A DNA stretch of 64,000 bases from Neoarius graeffei (lineage: Eukaryota > Chordata > Actinopteri > Siluriformes > Ariidae). Both the position numbers and the translations under genes were made by a program. Below are positions 1-13,400 of this stretch, in pieces (the stretch's first letter is position 1; the number at the start of each line of letters is the position of its first letter). Where the stretch lies: positions 53,444,521 to 53,508,520 of the forward strand of contig NC_083587.1 in NCBI RefSeq assembly GCF_027579695.1. Direction: 5' to 3'. Below the pieces are notes generated by a model. It worked only from the letters and a program-made list of their open reading frames with translations. It made no database searches and was not told the DNA's origin.

Positions 1-61
1 GACCGTCTACTATAAAGCTGCGAAGAAGCTCCTTCACACAGGCTTCAAGATGATGAGCAAA
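1..61 (+). CDS. brd9: brd9 exon, end of bromodomain
   Basis: The exon is cut by the window edge. It encodes the end of the bromodomain, including the last helix. The donor gtaaca follows codon AAA in phase 0. Confidence 0.9.
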
Positions 62-3000
62 GTAACACGCTGCCTCTTTGTATTCTGATTTTTGATTCTC
101 CATCAAAATCATTTGTCCACTTCATGCACCCTAACATTAAAACGCGCTTCTAATTCTAATGCTTAGTATTTCCACTAACATGAGTAACATCACTGCGCTT
201 GCTATGCACATGCATGATAGGCTTGCATGCTTCTTTTTTTTTTTTTTTAATCCCCAAGCCAGAGCCCTTTCCATTGCATGCCATCGGCTTTTACGTTCCT
301 ACACTCCCATGGTCATGACCCACTCAGGCCTCATGATGGAGGAGTAAACACATGGCTGCGCGGCTCTTTTTCTGCTCTGTTTGCAGGAACGGCTGTTAGC
401 TCTGAAGCGCAGCATGTCTTTCATGCACGACATGGATTTCTCTCAGCAGGCTGCCATTCTGGGTGACGAGGACGTAGCCGGTGAGGAGCCAGTTCCAGAA
501 GTTGCCCATTTCCACACAGAGTCTGCCAAAAAATCCAAAAAGCAGCCGGTTAAAGAGCCCATGATGAGGTAAAGCTCAAGGTTTGAAGAAAGGATGCTAT
601 GAATACTACAACAGTTGCTGTTTGTTTGTTTGTTTGTTTGTTTATTAGCTCATCCGGCCGGCAGGCCGATGAGCTTATGCCATCATGTGTTGTCCGTTGT
701 CCGGCGTCCATCCAGCGTCGCCCACATTTCACAAAAATCGCTGCTTCTCTCTCAATTTCCCACCGATTTTTATTCTTTTTGGCAGGAAGGTAGATCTGCC
801 TGGCGTGCATATAACTTCTACCCAAATTTGCATAATTGCAATTAACAAAGATACAGAGTAATTAAACCCTCACAAATTGCTTCTTCTCTCTCAATTCTTC
901 ATCAATTTTGATTCTTTCTGGCATAAAGGTAGGGGTACCTAGGGTAGGCTTGACGGCGTGCCGCTGCGCTGATAAACTTCCCGTATGTTTGTATGGGAGA
1001 ACAGCATGTTTTCATTTGCCCTTCAAAGACATTTAAAAGCATTAATCTACATAAGATTCAAGAATAATTAACACATTTACGGAATACGTTGTTCATTTTG
1101 GGCGGCACGGTGGTATAGTGGTTAGCGCTGTCGTCTCACAGCAAGAAGGTCCGGGTTCGAGCCCCGTGGCCGGCGAGGGCCTTTCTGTGCGGAGTTTACA
1201 TGTTCTCCCCGTGTCCGCGTGGGTTTCCTCCGGGTGCTCCGGTTTCCCCCACAGTCCAAAGACATGCAGGTTAGGTTAACTGGTGACTCTAAACTGACCG
1301 TAGGTGTGAATGTGAGTGTGAATGGTTGTCTGTGTCTATGTGTCAGCCCTGTGATGACCTGGTGACTTGTCCAGGGTGTACCCCGCCTTTCGCCCGTAGT
1401 CAGCTGGGATAGGCTCCAGCTTGCCTGCGACCCTGTAGCACAGGATAAAGCGGCTACAGATAATGAGATGAGATGAGATGTTTGTATGGGAGAATAACAT
1501 GTTTTCATTTGCCCTTCAAAGACATTTAAAAGCATTTAATCTACATAAGATTCAAGAATAATTAACACATTTACGGAATATGTTGTTCATTATGGGTGGC
1601 ACGGTGGTGTGGTGGTTAGCGCTGTTGCCTCACAGCAAGAAGGTCCTGGGTTCGAGCCCCGTGGCCGGCGAGGGCCTTTCTGTGCGGAGTTTGCATGTTC
1701 TCCCCGTGTCCGCGTGGGTTTCCTCCGGGTGCTCCGGTTTCCCCCACAGTCCAAAGACATGCAGGTTAGGTTAACTGGTGACTCTAAATTGACCGTAGGT
1801 GTGAATGGTTGTCTATGTGTCAGCCCTGTGATGACCTGGCGACTTGTCCAGGGTGTACCCCGCCTTTCGCCTGTAGTCAGCTGGGATAGGCTCCAGCTTG
1901 CCTGCGACCCTGTAGAACGAACAGGATAAAGCGGCTAGAGATAATGAGATGAGATGTTCATTTTGTGCAGCGTTGTGGTGAGCTTTTACTTTAAGCGTTT
2001 AACGTCGTGTATTGCAATACACCAAATTCACAGGCGCCACCATCTTGGGTTTTTTAGTGATATTCGTCACCAGTCCGTGGTGTTTTGTTGTTGTTGTTGT
2101 TGTTACTTCCGGCTCGCTCACTGTTGGTTCGATCAGCTTGAAACTCATGATTCCCACCTAGTGGTCGAATCTCTCATGTTGACTTGTTTTTCCAATAAAA
2201 TCGGCTGAACCCTCGTGAAAGGTGAGATCACTGAGGAAAATTTTGTATCCTGCCTAAAAATCAATGATTTTCCTATTTTTTTTTTTCTTTCATGGAGAAA
2301 AAATGAGAAGAAGGTGTATACATATCAGTAATACTGTTTTGAAGAGAATTAACAAAAGTTTGACCCTCTTATACACAGCGCATTCGAGCACGACCGTCAT
2401 TAGTCACGCTTGGTGTCCACAATTTAAAGTGAACATACCCACTCAATTCTGGCTTTTATGTTGAAAAACAAAGGATGGACCGATTTCACTGATGCATTAC
2501 TTTTAAGCCTTTTAGGTGCATAATTGTGATATAAAGGAAGAAGCCTTTATCTGTAATTCTTACCCTGATACTCAAAATCCTAAATCTCTTTTTACTTTTG
2601 GCTTTTTGGTCTATTCATTTCTGATTGAGGTTTTTTTTTTTTTTTCTCATTAATGGAAAATTAAGCCAGTGGAAAATGACTGCTGGTTTATGACCGGGGC
2701 AACGGACAGAAATGGAAATGTTATAAAACACTGGATTTTCAAATGTTCACAACTTTTTTTGTTTTTAGACATATTTACAAAATTAAACAAGTTTTCAAAT
2801 CAGATCTTCACGCTCTTTAATTTGATACATTACACAACACTATGACAACTACTTTAAAAAACGGCCTGTCATTGCTACCTCAGGTAGCGATGCTTAATTA
2901 CAATTATTAATAATGAAGTTATGGACTAATTAAGCCTAGTTCAACAAAAATCGCTTCTTCTCGGTCAGTTCCTTGCCGTTTTGGATTCTTTCTGGCAAAT

Positions 3001-6000
3001 AGGTAGGTATTCCTAAGGTGTATCGTATATAGCTTGCAATATTTATTGTGCAAGGTGGCCCACTTTAGATCGTTCCTTCTGGACTAGACGGGATCGGAGT
3101 GAGCTATACCGTCATTGACAGTCTCGCTTATTTATTTAAAGGAACAGTCCACCGTACTTCCATAATGAAATATGCTCTTATCTGAATTGAGACGAGCTGC
3201 TCCGTACCTGTCCGAGCTTTGCGCGACCTCCCAGTCAGTCAGACGCAGTCAGACGCGCTGTCACTCCTGTTAGCAATGTAGCTAGGCTCAGCATGGCGAA
3301 TGGTATTTTTTGGGGCTGTAGTTAGATGCGACCAAACTCTTCCGCATTTTCCTGTTTACATAGGTTTATATGACCAGTGATATGAAACAAGTTCAGTTAC
3401 ACAAATTGAAACGTAGCGATTTTCTATGCTATGGAAAGTCCGCACTATAATGACAGGCGTACTAACACCTTCTGCGCGCTTCGGCAGCGCATTGATATCT
3501 GAGCTCCGTATCAATGCGCTGCCGAAGCGCGCAGGTGTTAGTACGCCTGTCATTATAGTGCGGACTTTCCATAGCATAGAAAATCGCTACGTTTCAATTT
3601 TTTTAACTGAACTTGTTTCATATCACTGGTCATATAAACCTATGTAAACAGGAAAATGCGGAAGAGTTTGGTCGCATCTAACTACAGCCCCAAAAAATAC
3701 CATTGGCCATGCTGAGCCTAGCTACATTGCTAACAGGAGTGACAGCGCGTCTGACTGCGTCTGACTGACTGGGAGGTCGCGCAAAGCTCGGACAGGTACG
3801 GAGCAGCTCGTCTCAATTCAGATAAGAGCATATTTCATTATGGAAGTACGGTGGACTGTTCCTTTAAGCTGAGCTTATATAGTGTGTAGGGTGTGCTTAA
3901 TCACAGTGTCATTACAAAAGAACCTTCCAATGGAACACAAGCGACGTTGTAAAGCTCATAAAACATTTGAGCAGGAACTGATGATGCTAATAATAATAAT
4001 AATAATAATATGTAAATTTAGACAGTCATTGAAAGAAAGAGATTTTACAGAACGTAACGTTGTTGGAAACATTTACAGTACTGTGCAAAAGTCTAAGGCA
4101 CCCTATTATTTTTTTTTTTTCCCCATACAAACTGACTTCTGCATTATCGAGTCAGTACAAAAACATTCTGGAGTCCAAACATTCATTTTCCAGCACAAAA
4201 TTAAATGTTGCCGGGAAAAAATGTGTGTATCTGAGCAGCATATTACATAAGAGGGCACTTTTCAGATGAATAAAGAAATCATAATCAAGGCTACTGGGTT
4301 TTGGGGCAAAATGAAGAAGCGAGTGTGACAGTCAAAGTGTCCAGAAGAACTTTGGCTGGTTCTGTAAGATGCTCAGTAAAACCTACAGCTCATTTCCGCA
4401 TAAAACTGCACTCACTGTACTCGAGACTACCTTTTTTTTTTTTTTTCCTTTTAAAGGCAAAGGGTCATCTCACACCAAATATTGACTTTTGTTTTACTGA
4501 TTATGGCTTACTGATTATAGTATTTATTTTTTTTATGTTGAAACATTTTCATTTCATTATTTTAAGCCATTTTTGGTCTCCAGCATTTCTTTACGTGTGC
4601 CTAAAACTTTTACACAATCCTGTACACATATTGGTGAGATATTTGGGAATGTCTATATGGAAAACTTTATTTTCATAATAGAAATCTTTACGGCTTCAGT
4701 GCAAAACTAAAAAGGCAGCTTCGTACATTAAACATGTCTTCAGTGATTGGCTGATTGACATTTGTAGTAAAGGGAATATTATGTAAATTTAAATTACATC
4801 ACAGCACTGTTGTAGTTTTCTATAACAGCAGCTATGACGGTGGCCTGCAAGGAAAATAACAGGTTTATACTAATGCACTTCTTCTCATATAATATCGTTT
4901 CTATTGCAACAGCTCCTTTACTGAGACTTGTATAGACACCAAAATACCACATAATGTAAGGCTAATTAATATGAGAGTACTTCAAAAAGTTCTCAGCCTC
5001 ACCTGGAAACAAGGGGCGTAACTCCCATTTTGGGGCATAACTGTATGCTATAAAGCCTTATCACTGTCCAGACAAACTCAAATCAAAGAAGCAATCAAAG
5101 AAAAAAAAGAGAAGAAAGCTTCGAGGTAGGGCGGCACGGTGGTGTAGTGGTTAGCACTGTCGCCTCACAGCAAGAAGGTCCGGGTTCGAGCCCCGTGGCT
5201 GGCGAGGGCCTTTCTGTGTGGAGTTTGCATGTTCTCCCCGTGTCTGCGTGGGTTTCCTCCGGGTGCTCCGGTTTCCCCCACAGTCCAAAGACATGCAGGT
5301 TAGGTTAACTGGTGACTCTAAATTGACCGTAGGTGTGAATGGTTGTCTGTGTCTGTGTGTCAGCCCTGTGATGACCTGGCGACTTGTCCAGGGTGTACCC
5401 CGCCTTTCACCCGTAGTCAGCTGGGATAGGCTCCAGCTTGCCTGCGACCCTGTAGAAGGATAAAGTGGCTAGAGATAATGAGATGAGATGAGATGAAGCT
5501 TCAAGGCAGGGCGGCACAGTGGTGTAGTGGTTAGCGCTGTTGCCTCACAGCAAAAAGGTCCGGGTTCGAGCCCCGGGGCCGGCGAGGGTCTTTCTGTGCG
5601 GAGTTTGCATGTTCTCCCCGTGGCCGCGTGGGTTTCCTCCGGGTGCTCTGGTTTCCCCCACAGTCCAAAGACATGCAGGTTAGGTTAACTGGTGACTCTA
5701 AATTGACCGTACGGTAGGTGTGAATGGTTGTCTGTGTCTATGTGTCAGCCCTGTGATGACCTGGCGACTTGTCCAGGGTGTACCCCGCCTTTCGCCCGTA
5801 GTCAGCTGGGATAGGCTCCAGCTTGCCTGCGACCCTGTAGAACAGGATAAAGCGGCTACAGATAATGAGATGAGATGAGCTTCGAGGTAGTGTGCTGTTG
5901 CTCCGGACAATGATCCCGTCCACACAGCGCAGGTGGCAGGGGCAGAATCAGCCAAACGTAGCTTGGATCTGTTGCCTCATGCATCTTACTCACCCGACCT

Positions 6001-9000
6001 GCCACCGTCTGACTTCTATCTGTTCCCCAAACTGAAATCCAACTCGCGTGGTCGCCATTTTCAGAGTGATGATGAAATCATCCGCGGCACGGTGGTGTAG
6101 TGGCTAGCGCTGTCGCCTCACAGCAAGAAGGTCCGGGTTCGAGCCCCGTGGCCGGCGAGGGCCTTTCTGTGCGGAGTTTGCATGTTCTCCCCGTGTCCGC
6201 GTGGGTTTCCTCCGGGTGCTCCGGTTTCCCCCACAGTCCAAAGACATGCAGGTTAGGTTAACTGGTGGCTCTAAATTGACCGTAGGTGTGAATGTGAGTG
6301 TGAATGGTTGTCTGTGTCTGTGTCAGCCCTGTGATGACCTGGCGACTTGTCCAGGGTGTACCCCGCCTTTCACCCGTAGTCAGCTGGGATAGGCTCCAGG
6401 TCGCCTGCGACCCTGTAGAACAGGATAAAGCGGCTAGAGATGATGAGATGAGATGAGATGAGATGAAATCATCCATGCTGTTGAGGAGCATCTGGAGGTT
6501 TAAGATGTGACCATGTTCCGCGAAGGGGTAGTGAAGCTTGAACATTGGTGGACCAAGTGCATTGAAGTCAAAGGAGAGTGCAAGAACAATCTTTCTCCTG
6601 GTGATGCTGAGAACTTTCTGAAGTCATAATCGAGAGTTGTTATGGTAAAGTTTTCTGTAACGAGTCTCCAGTGTCCAAAAAAAGGCCGCTTGTTTGTTCG
6701 CTGCTGTTACATAGGAACCAGCTTCTCTCATGGACGTCCCACAGCATTAAATTTCACTAAAAATGGATTAAAAAGTGCGGCTTGTCATTCATTTAATAAT
6801 TTTTTTTTTAAAATTGTATAAGAGGAATAAAAACACTTCAGGACCTGCGGTTATTGGAAAATAATCAACAGTAACTCCTGTTCAATAGAATTGAATGTGT
6901 TACTCCTTTGTTGGGTATTCCTTCCCTCAGTGACCTGTACGAGCCGGAGGGGAACGCGTGTAGCCTGACGGACAGTACAGCTGAGGAACATGTCCTGGCG
7001 CTGGTGGAGCACGCAGCTGATGAGGCCCGGGATCGTATCAACCGCTACATGCCAAACTCGAAGGTACACGATGTCGATTAAAATACTGTTAAGAGAGACA
7101 AATTATTAAGGTGCTTCCTGATGAGTTTTCTTTGTTTCTCTTATTCAGATAGGATACATTAAAAAAGAAGGAGATGGAACTCTGATTTATACTGTAGTTA
7201 ATCAGGATCCAGAGGCAGAAGGTACACATCACCATAGACAAACATTTTGTTTCTGGAAATTTTGGCACCAGGAAACTGGAGGGCTGCTTTTTTTTTTCCC
7301 TCCTTCCCCAACCCCCCAGCCCACCCCACCCCACCCCACCTTCCTCCCCACCCCACCTTCCTCCCCGTCAGCCAGCTGTCAAGTAGGAAAGTTTCCAAAT
7401 GCATGCTTTTGGTTAACATAACACATGAAACACCGAACATGACACACATAACACAAAATTAAAAAGAAAAAACATTTGTCCGAATCAACATTTTGCTGTT
7501 TTATTTAAAAGAAAGTAACAGCCCAATGTTTTCCCGAGTACAAACTCAGCACAAATGTTATTTTTGTGGGTGTGAAATTCTATTTATTTATAAATCAACG
7601 TGTTGCTGGTACTAAAATAGGACTGAGCATACATTTAAAAAAAATTCTCAATTTCAACATTTGATATTTCAACATTTGATCTTAAACAAGGGCGGCACGG
7701 TGGTGTAGTGGTTAGCGCTGTCGCCTCACAGCAAGAAGGTCCGGGTGCTCCGGTTTCCCCCACAGTCCAAAGACATGCAGGTTAGGTTAACTGGTGACTC
7801 TAAATTGACCGTAGGTGTGAATGTGAGTGTGAATGGTTGTCTGTGTCTATGTGTCAGCCCTGTGATGACCTGGCGACTTGTCCAGGGTGTACCCCGCCTT
7901 TCGCCCGTAGTCAGCTGGGATAGGCTCCAGCTTGCCTGCGACCCTGTAGAACAGGATAAAGCGGCTAGAGATAACGAAATGAGATGAGATCTTAAACAAT
8001 AACTAATTACCATTATTCTATCCACATTCACTGGATATGAGAAAATACGCGCTCTGATTCTACTACTACTACGATATCAGCTCATATACCGTGAGTAGAG
8101 AAAAACAAAATGGCGGAGCGTGTTGCTGAACCAACCGAGGACGTAATAAAAACTCTACTCGAAAACAAAACCCCAAAAAAAACAAAGAAAAAAATATGGA
8201 ATGAATGTATGTCCTCGTACTATTTTCAGTGAAATATAGTGCTTCCATGATTTGCGAATTACCACATTGTTTTTATTTACGAATTGGGGTTGTATGAGAA
8301 ATATTTAACAGTTATTCCACCAAATCGAGTCGTACATGAGCTGATAGCCAACGAGGTGCATAGCACCGAGTAGGCTATAAGCCATGTACGATTCGATTGA
8401 GTGACATCATCTGAAAAAAAAAAAAAACTTGAGGAAAAAATAAGGTACATTCTTACCATCAAATATATTCATACTTTCATTCCATATTTTGTTGCTGGGG
8501 TTTTGTATTTTTTTTTGGGGGGGGGGTTAGTTTTTATTACGTCCTCGGTTGGTTCAGCAACACGCTCCGCCATTTTGTTTTTCTCTACTCACGGTATATG
8601 AGCTGATATCCTAGTAGTAGAGTAGCCAATCAGAACGCATAATTGCTTAGTGAATGTGGATAGAATAATGGTAATTAGTTCTTGTTTAATTAAAAGGGGT
8701 GCAGCATCATAAATTACGTTGATGGTCCTTACAACGTTCTGTTTATTTTGTCAACAAGGAGTTTAAATACAAGTCATTTTAATTTTGGAACAAAGATTTC
8801 TGTGAACAAATTTAGATTTTTCTTCAAGAAATTTTCTGGAAAATGGTATCAGGACCAGAAAATGTACCAGAAGTGGAAAAACACCTACATGTGCATCACA
8901 TTGCTCAAATACAACTACTCTTACAGTCCAAATCCTTCCTGTTTCTAAAATGCAATATTTTACAGATGAAGAGACTCATACCGTAGATTTAAGCTCGCTC

Positions 9001-10433
9001 TGCAATAAGCTCTTACCTGGCCTTACAACATTGGGATTCAAAGATGACCGGAGACACAAGGGTAATTAGTCCAAAGCTCTCACCTTTATGCGCACTGCTT
9101 ATGTTTGGTGCACAGTTCTGATTTCATTCTTTTTTTTTTTCTGCGTTCAGTGACGTTCCTGAGTAGCGCGTACAACACTCAGACGCTGCAGAACAACTCC
9201 ATCTACCCGGACCTGCTTCCTGAGGAGATGGATACGCTGTATTCAGCTTATGGAGACGAGACAGGGGTGCAGTTCGCTCTCAGGTGTGCCATCAAAACTC
9301 TCAATCTGTCCTACCATCTGCTATGAAGAGAGAATTTTGTACAATCCGTTAACGGGTTTTGTTTATGATTATAGTCTATATTTTCCATACTGTATATTGT
9401 ATGTGCGAACTGTATGTGGTGTAACTGATCTGTACTGTGGTGTATCTATTGTATTGTTCTAGTCAATGCTAACTCGTTACTCCTGTCTTTCATTTGTCGA
9501 ACTATTACATTTTATGTGGTTGTGCGCATTAACATCAGTATCTCTGTCCATATGTGATATGGTCATGTTCAGCCTTCAGGAGTTTGTCAAGGACTGTGGC
9601 AGCTTTACCAAGAGGCTCGTCAATGATCTGTTAGATAAAATGACAGGCAACGATCACTCCAAGGCTACCTTCCAAATCCGACAGGTACCCGGGGATGTTA
9701 CTTACACCGATAGTTTGCCCAAAATGTAACTGATTAAAACATTTGGTGTATGAAATGTTTCTTTAGTTTTGCACTGGAGCAATGAGGCTAATGTAGCTTT
9801 AAAAAAAAAAAAAGCAATGGTTACCACTGCTGGTTTGTCAAAATAGTTACACATCAAACCAAGCTATGTGAATCAGTATCTCAGACAGACTTGCTGTGGT
9901 TCCTGAGACCTGGATGACTTACAAAATTGACAAATAATTGCCACGGAGCTTATGGCAACTCTAAATTGCCCATGTGTGTGAATGTGAAGGGTTGTTCGTC
10001 TCTGTGTTAGCCCTGTGATAGATCGGTGACCTGCCCAGGATGTACCCTGCTTTTCACCTGAAATCGGATGAGGAAAGAGGATATATAGATGGATGGATGG
10101 AGATTTGGATGGATGGATGGATGGATGGATGGATGGATGGATGACCAACTAGTGGCCTAGTGGTAGCATGTCCGCCTCTCAATCGGGAGATCGTGAGTTT
10201 TATTCACGGTCGGGTCATACCAAAGACTATCATAAAAATGGTACCTACTACCATCTGGCAAGGCACGCTGCAATACAGATGCGAGTGGGGAGTTAAACTC
10301 TCGTGGTTACCAGAGGACTAGCCCCCCACTGTAACCGTAGCTATGTAATAGGCGAGAGGCCGAGGGCTGCAGAAACAGCGGACATCGGCGCCACCCAATG
10401 CGCCACATGGCGCGGGAAGGACTTTTAACTTAA

Positions 10434-10481
<48 letters not shown>

Positions 10482-13400
10482 TTGAGAGAGAGAGAGAGGG
10501 GGATGGATGGAGATTTGAATGATATGTGGATGGATGGTGATTTGGATGGATATTTGTTTAAATAGATACAGTATTTATAAGACAAATTTTGCCAATGGCT
10601 TCTCTAGAATGTAAAAAAAACATCATAATTCATTCCCTTATGTGCCATAAGTGTAACACGTGGGTAGGAGGTGTGGCTTTGCGTATTTAATTTTTGTGCT
10701 GCTAATCTACACTACCGTTCAAAAGTTTGGGGTCACCCAGACAATTTTGTGTTTTCCATGAAAAGTCACACTTTTATTTACCACCATAAGTTGTAAAACA
10801 AATAGAAAATATAGTCGAGACATTTTTCTGGTCATTTTGAGCATTTAATCGACCCCACAAATGTGATGCTCCAGAAACTCAATCTGCTCAAAGGAAGGTC
10901 AGTTTTATAGCTTCTCTAAAGAGCTCAACTGTTTTCAGCTGTGCTAACATGATTGTACAAGGGTTTTCTAATCATCCATTAGCCTTCTGAGGCAATGAGC
11001 AAACACATTGTACCATTAGAACACTGGAGTGAGAGTTGCTGGAAATGGGCCTCTATACACCTATGGAGATATTGCACCAAAAACCACACATTAGCAGCTA
11101 GAAGAGTCATTTACCACATTAGCAATGTATAGAGTGGATTTCTGATTAGTTTAAAGTGATCTTCATTGAAAAGAACAGTGCTTTTCTTTCAAAAATAAGG
11201 ACATTTCAAAGTGACCCCAAACTTTTGAACGGTAGTGCAAGTGATCACTTTTTGAGGCAAGTGTTCAATGATTTAGATGCAGAGAGGTTTTAAGCTTTTA
11301 TTACTTTCTCCAGTGCAAAATTGCAGAAGTATTTTGGACACCAAGTGTGTTTTGGTGATGTACTACAATTGGTGTAAAGGGGTTGTGGTGATACAAGTCG
11401 GGCAACTTTAAAAAAAAAAAAGAAATAAAATACTTGTGTTCCTTTTCAGAAAAGAAACATGCCAGTGGATGAAGCCAAGTCTGTTTTGTGTGATATGCAG
11501 GTAATGCTGTTTGCATTACAACACAACAATGAAGAGTTTGTTTATCTAAAGCTGGGCATACACTGTGCGATTTTTTTTTTTTTTTTTCAATCGCGGTATT
11601 CAGCTGCTGCTCACACTGTACGAGTGAATCGCAGGGGTAAACAGCACGCAGCTTACGATTCCTGTTCTCACGCTATACGATGCGATGCTCGGATCCGATG
11701 CTCAGGATTTCAAACAGGTTTGATTTTCATCCGGTCGATCGGGAGGAGGTCGTGAGGTGTTAATCGCTTGTCGTTACCCCGTGTATACTACACGATCCGA
11801 GACGCACGATTGAGCCAAAACTCGGCCCGATCTCCAAAATAGTCGCACGAGTGAAAATCGTGTCAAAATCGGGCCAAAAATCGCAGTGTATGCCCAGCTT
11901 AAGAATCTTTTCCATGACTGATGAAGGAATGTGAGAACGTGAAACAGAGCCTCCTGTGTTACTCCACCGTCTTATGGTGCCTTTTAACTTCACATTCATT
12001 CAAAGGAGCACCAACATGCCAACTGATGAAACAGCTGTAGGAGAATATAATTTGATCTAAGACCTACAGAGTAGTCCTTTATGTACATATTCATAAGACA
12101 TGACTATGTGTGCATATGAGGATTATTTGCATGAAACATGTCCTAATTTATGACACTATTAAGGCAATAAATAAAGTTTTAGGGGACAACCATCAAAGAT
12201 CAACACGGAAGGTTTCGAATCGTATTTATAAAGCAATTGTATGTGGACTGTTCTAAACTCTTTTTTCCATCAAGTCTTATGGCAGACTAACCGTTCTTGC
12301 TCACTTTATGATCTCAGAGTACAGACGAAGCCATGATGGACAGCGGCTCGGTCCTGGACTTCATGAGTCTAAAGAATTACCCAGACATGACCCTGGACAT
12401 GCTGAACCCTCTGAGTAAGTCTTTCTTTCATCTTTTCATCGCAGAAGGAACAACTGAGCAGCACTGATGCACATCTCATCTCTCATCGTTTTTTTTCCCC
12501 ATTCTGTAGCAGGGAAGCCTGTGAAGAAAGAGCCCGAGCATGAGGAGAGCCACCAGCACTTTGATGACACGGCCAAGCTGTTGCAGGAATTCCAGGACGC
12601 AGCGGTGGACAGGGTCGGATCCAGACCTTCCTCCAATCTCTCCTCTCTCTCCAATGCCTCGGAGAGAGACCAGCACCATTTAGGTAACACACCATGCAGC
12701 ACTGAAAAGAAAACATGACTCTGAAACAATTACTGCTTATTAATTAAACCCTATGGACACGGTACCAGAACCAGCCGAACGCTACTATAATTGACTTCCG
12801 GTAAAAAGTTCAAAAAATGCTGTCTTGGTAAGTTCTATACTTGCAAAAACTTTTGTAGGATCTATATACTTTGTGGTATTTCTGTTTTTTGGTCCAGTTG
12901 TAGTCAAGGAGTTGCTGAATGGAAAAAAAATGGCATCTTTGTGCATGTCTAGTCGAGAATAAACTTTAGGCGAGGATTTTTAAAGGTCCCATGGCATGAA
13001 ATTTTCACTTTCTGAGGTTTTTTAACGTTAAAATGAGTTCCTCTGACCTTAAGTCACCCCAGTGGCTAGAAATTTCATAATGTGTAAACCAAACTATGCC
13101 CAACATTTGAGAATGGCGCGTCAAAACGGCGCGTTGATAAGCTCTTCCCTTTACTACGTCAGCAAGGGAGATGATCCCCACGCTCCCCCTCTGGATTCCC
13201 ACCCACCGTATGGATTGCCCCGCCCAGTTGTAGTGAGGAGACCATAGAGGGAGGACACAACAACATGGCATCACCTAAGCGAGCGAAACATGGAAATTGC
13301 GCTGTACATGGATGTGACAACACAGAAAAGAGTGTGTTTTTACTACCGAAGGGAGAGCCCCTGAAGACGCAGTGGCTTAATTTTATTTACTTCAATAATA

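Larger units (their letters stand above)
988..1956 (+). repeat. tandem duplication of a 480-490 bp unit carrying a V-SINE
   Basis: Unit 1 (988-1480) and unit 2 (1481-1956) each consist of about 110 bases of identical flank (tttgtatgggagaa ... gttgttcat) followed by a complete SINE. Only a few differences separate them. The outer borders carry ttcattttg, the likely original SINE target duplication (1091-1099 and 1955-1963). The breakpoint shares ATG. Confidence 0.85.
4977..6626 (+). mobile_element. mariner-type relic interrupted by three V-SINEs
   Basis: Inverted ends tacttcaaaaagttctcagc (about 4977-5003) and gctgagaactttctgaagt (about 6606-6624) bound the element. Between them lie 5' sequence, SINE copies 3 and 4, a 3' transposase fragment, SINE copy 5 and the transposase tail. 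The 5' half of the transposase is missing, so it is non-autonomous. Confidence 0.72.

Noticed and set aside
1100-1180. tRNA-like sequences with A and B boxes at each SINE head
   Set aside because: They belong to tRNA-derived SINEs. They lack a full cloverleaf and are followed by SINE body, so they are not tRNA genes.
2264-2464. 66-residue open frame in intron 2
   Set aside because: No splice context or recognisable domain; AT-rich chance frame.
3356-3647. Two near-identical 73-residue open frames on opposite strands
   Set aside because: They are mirror reads of one palindromic transposon.
7089-7462. Open frames over the C-rich tract
   Set aside because: Low-complexity CCCCA/CCTT sequence with no protein similarity.
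9466-9729. Long open frame [10 protein letters not shown]... through QIRQ
   Set aside because: Only 9573-9684 is brd9 exon. The upstream part is intron ending in the acceptor, and the rest lies past the donor.
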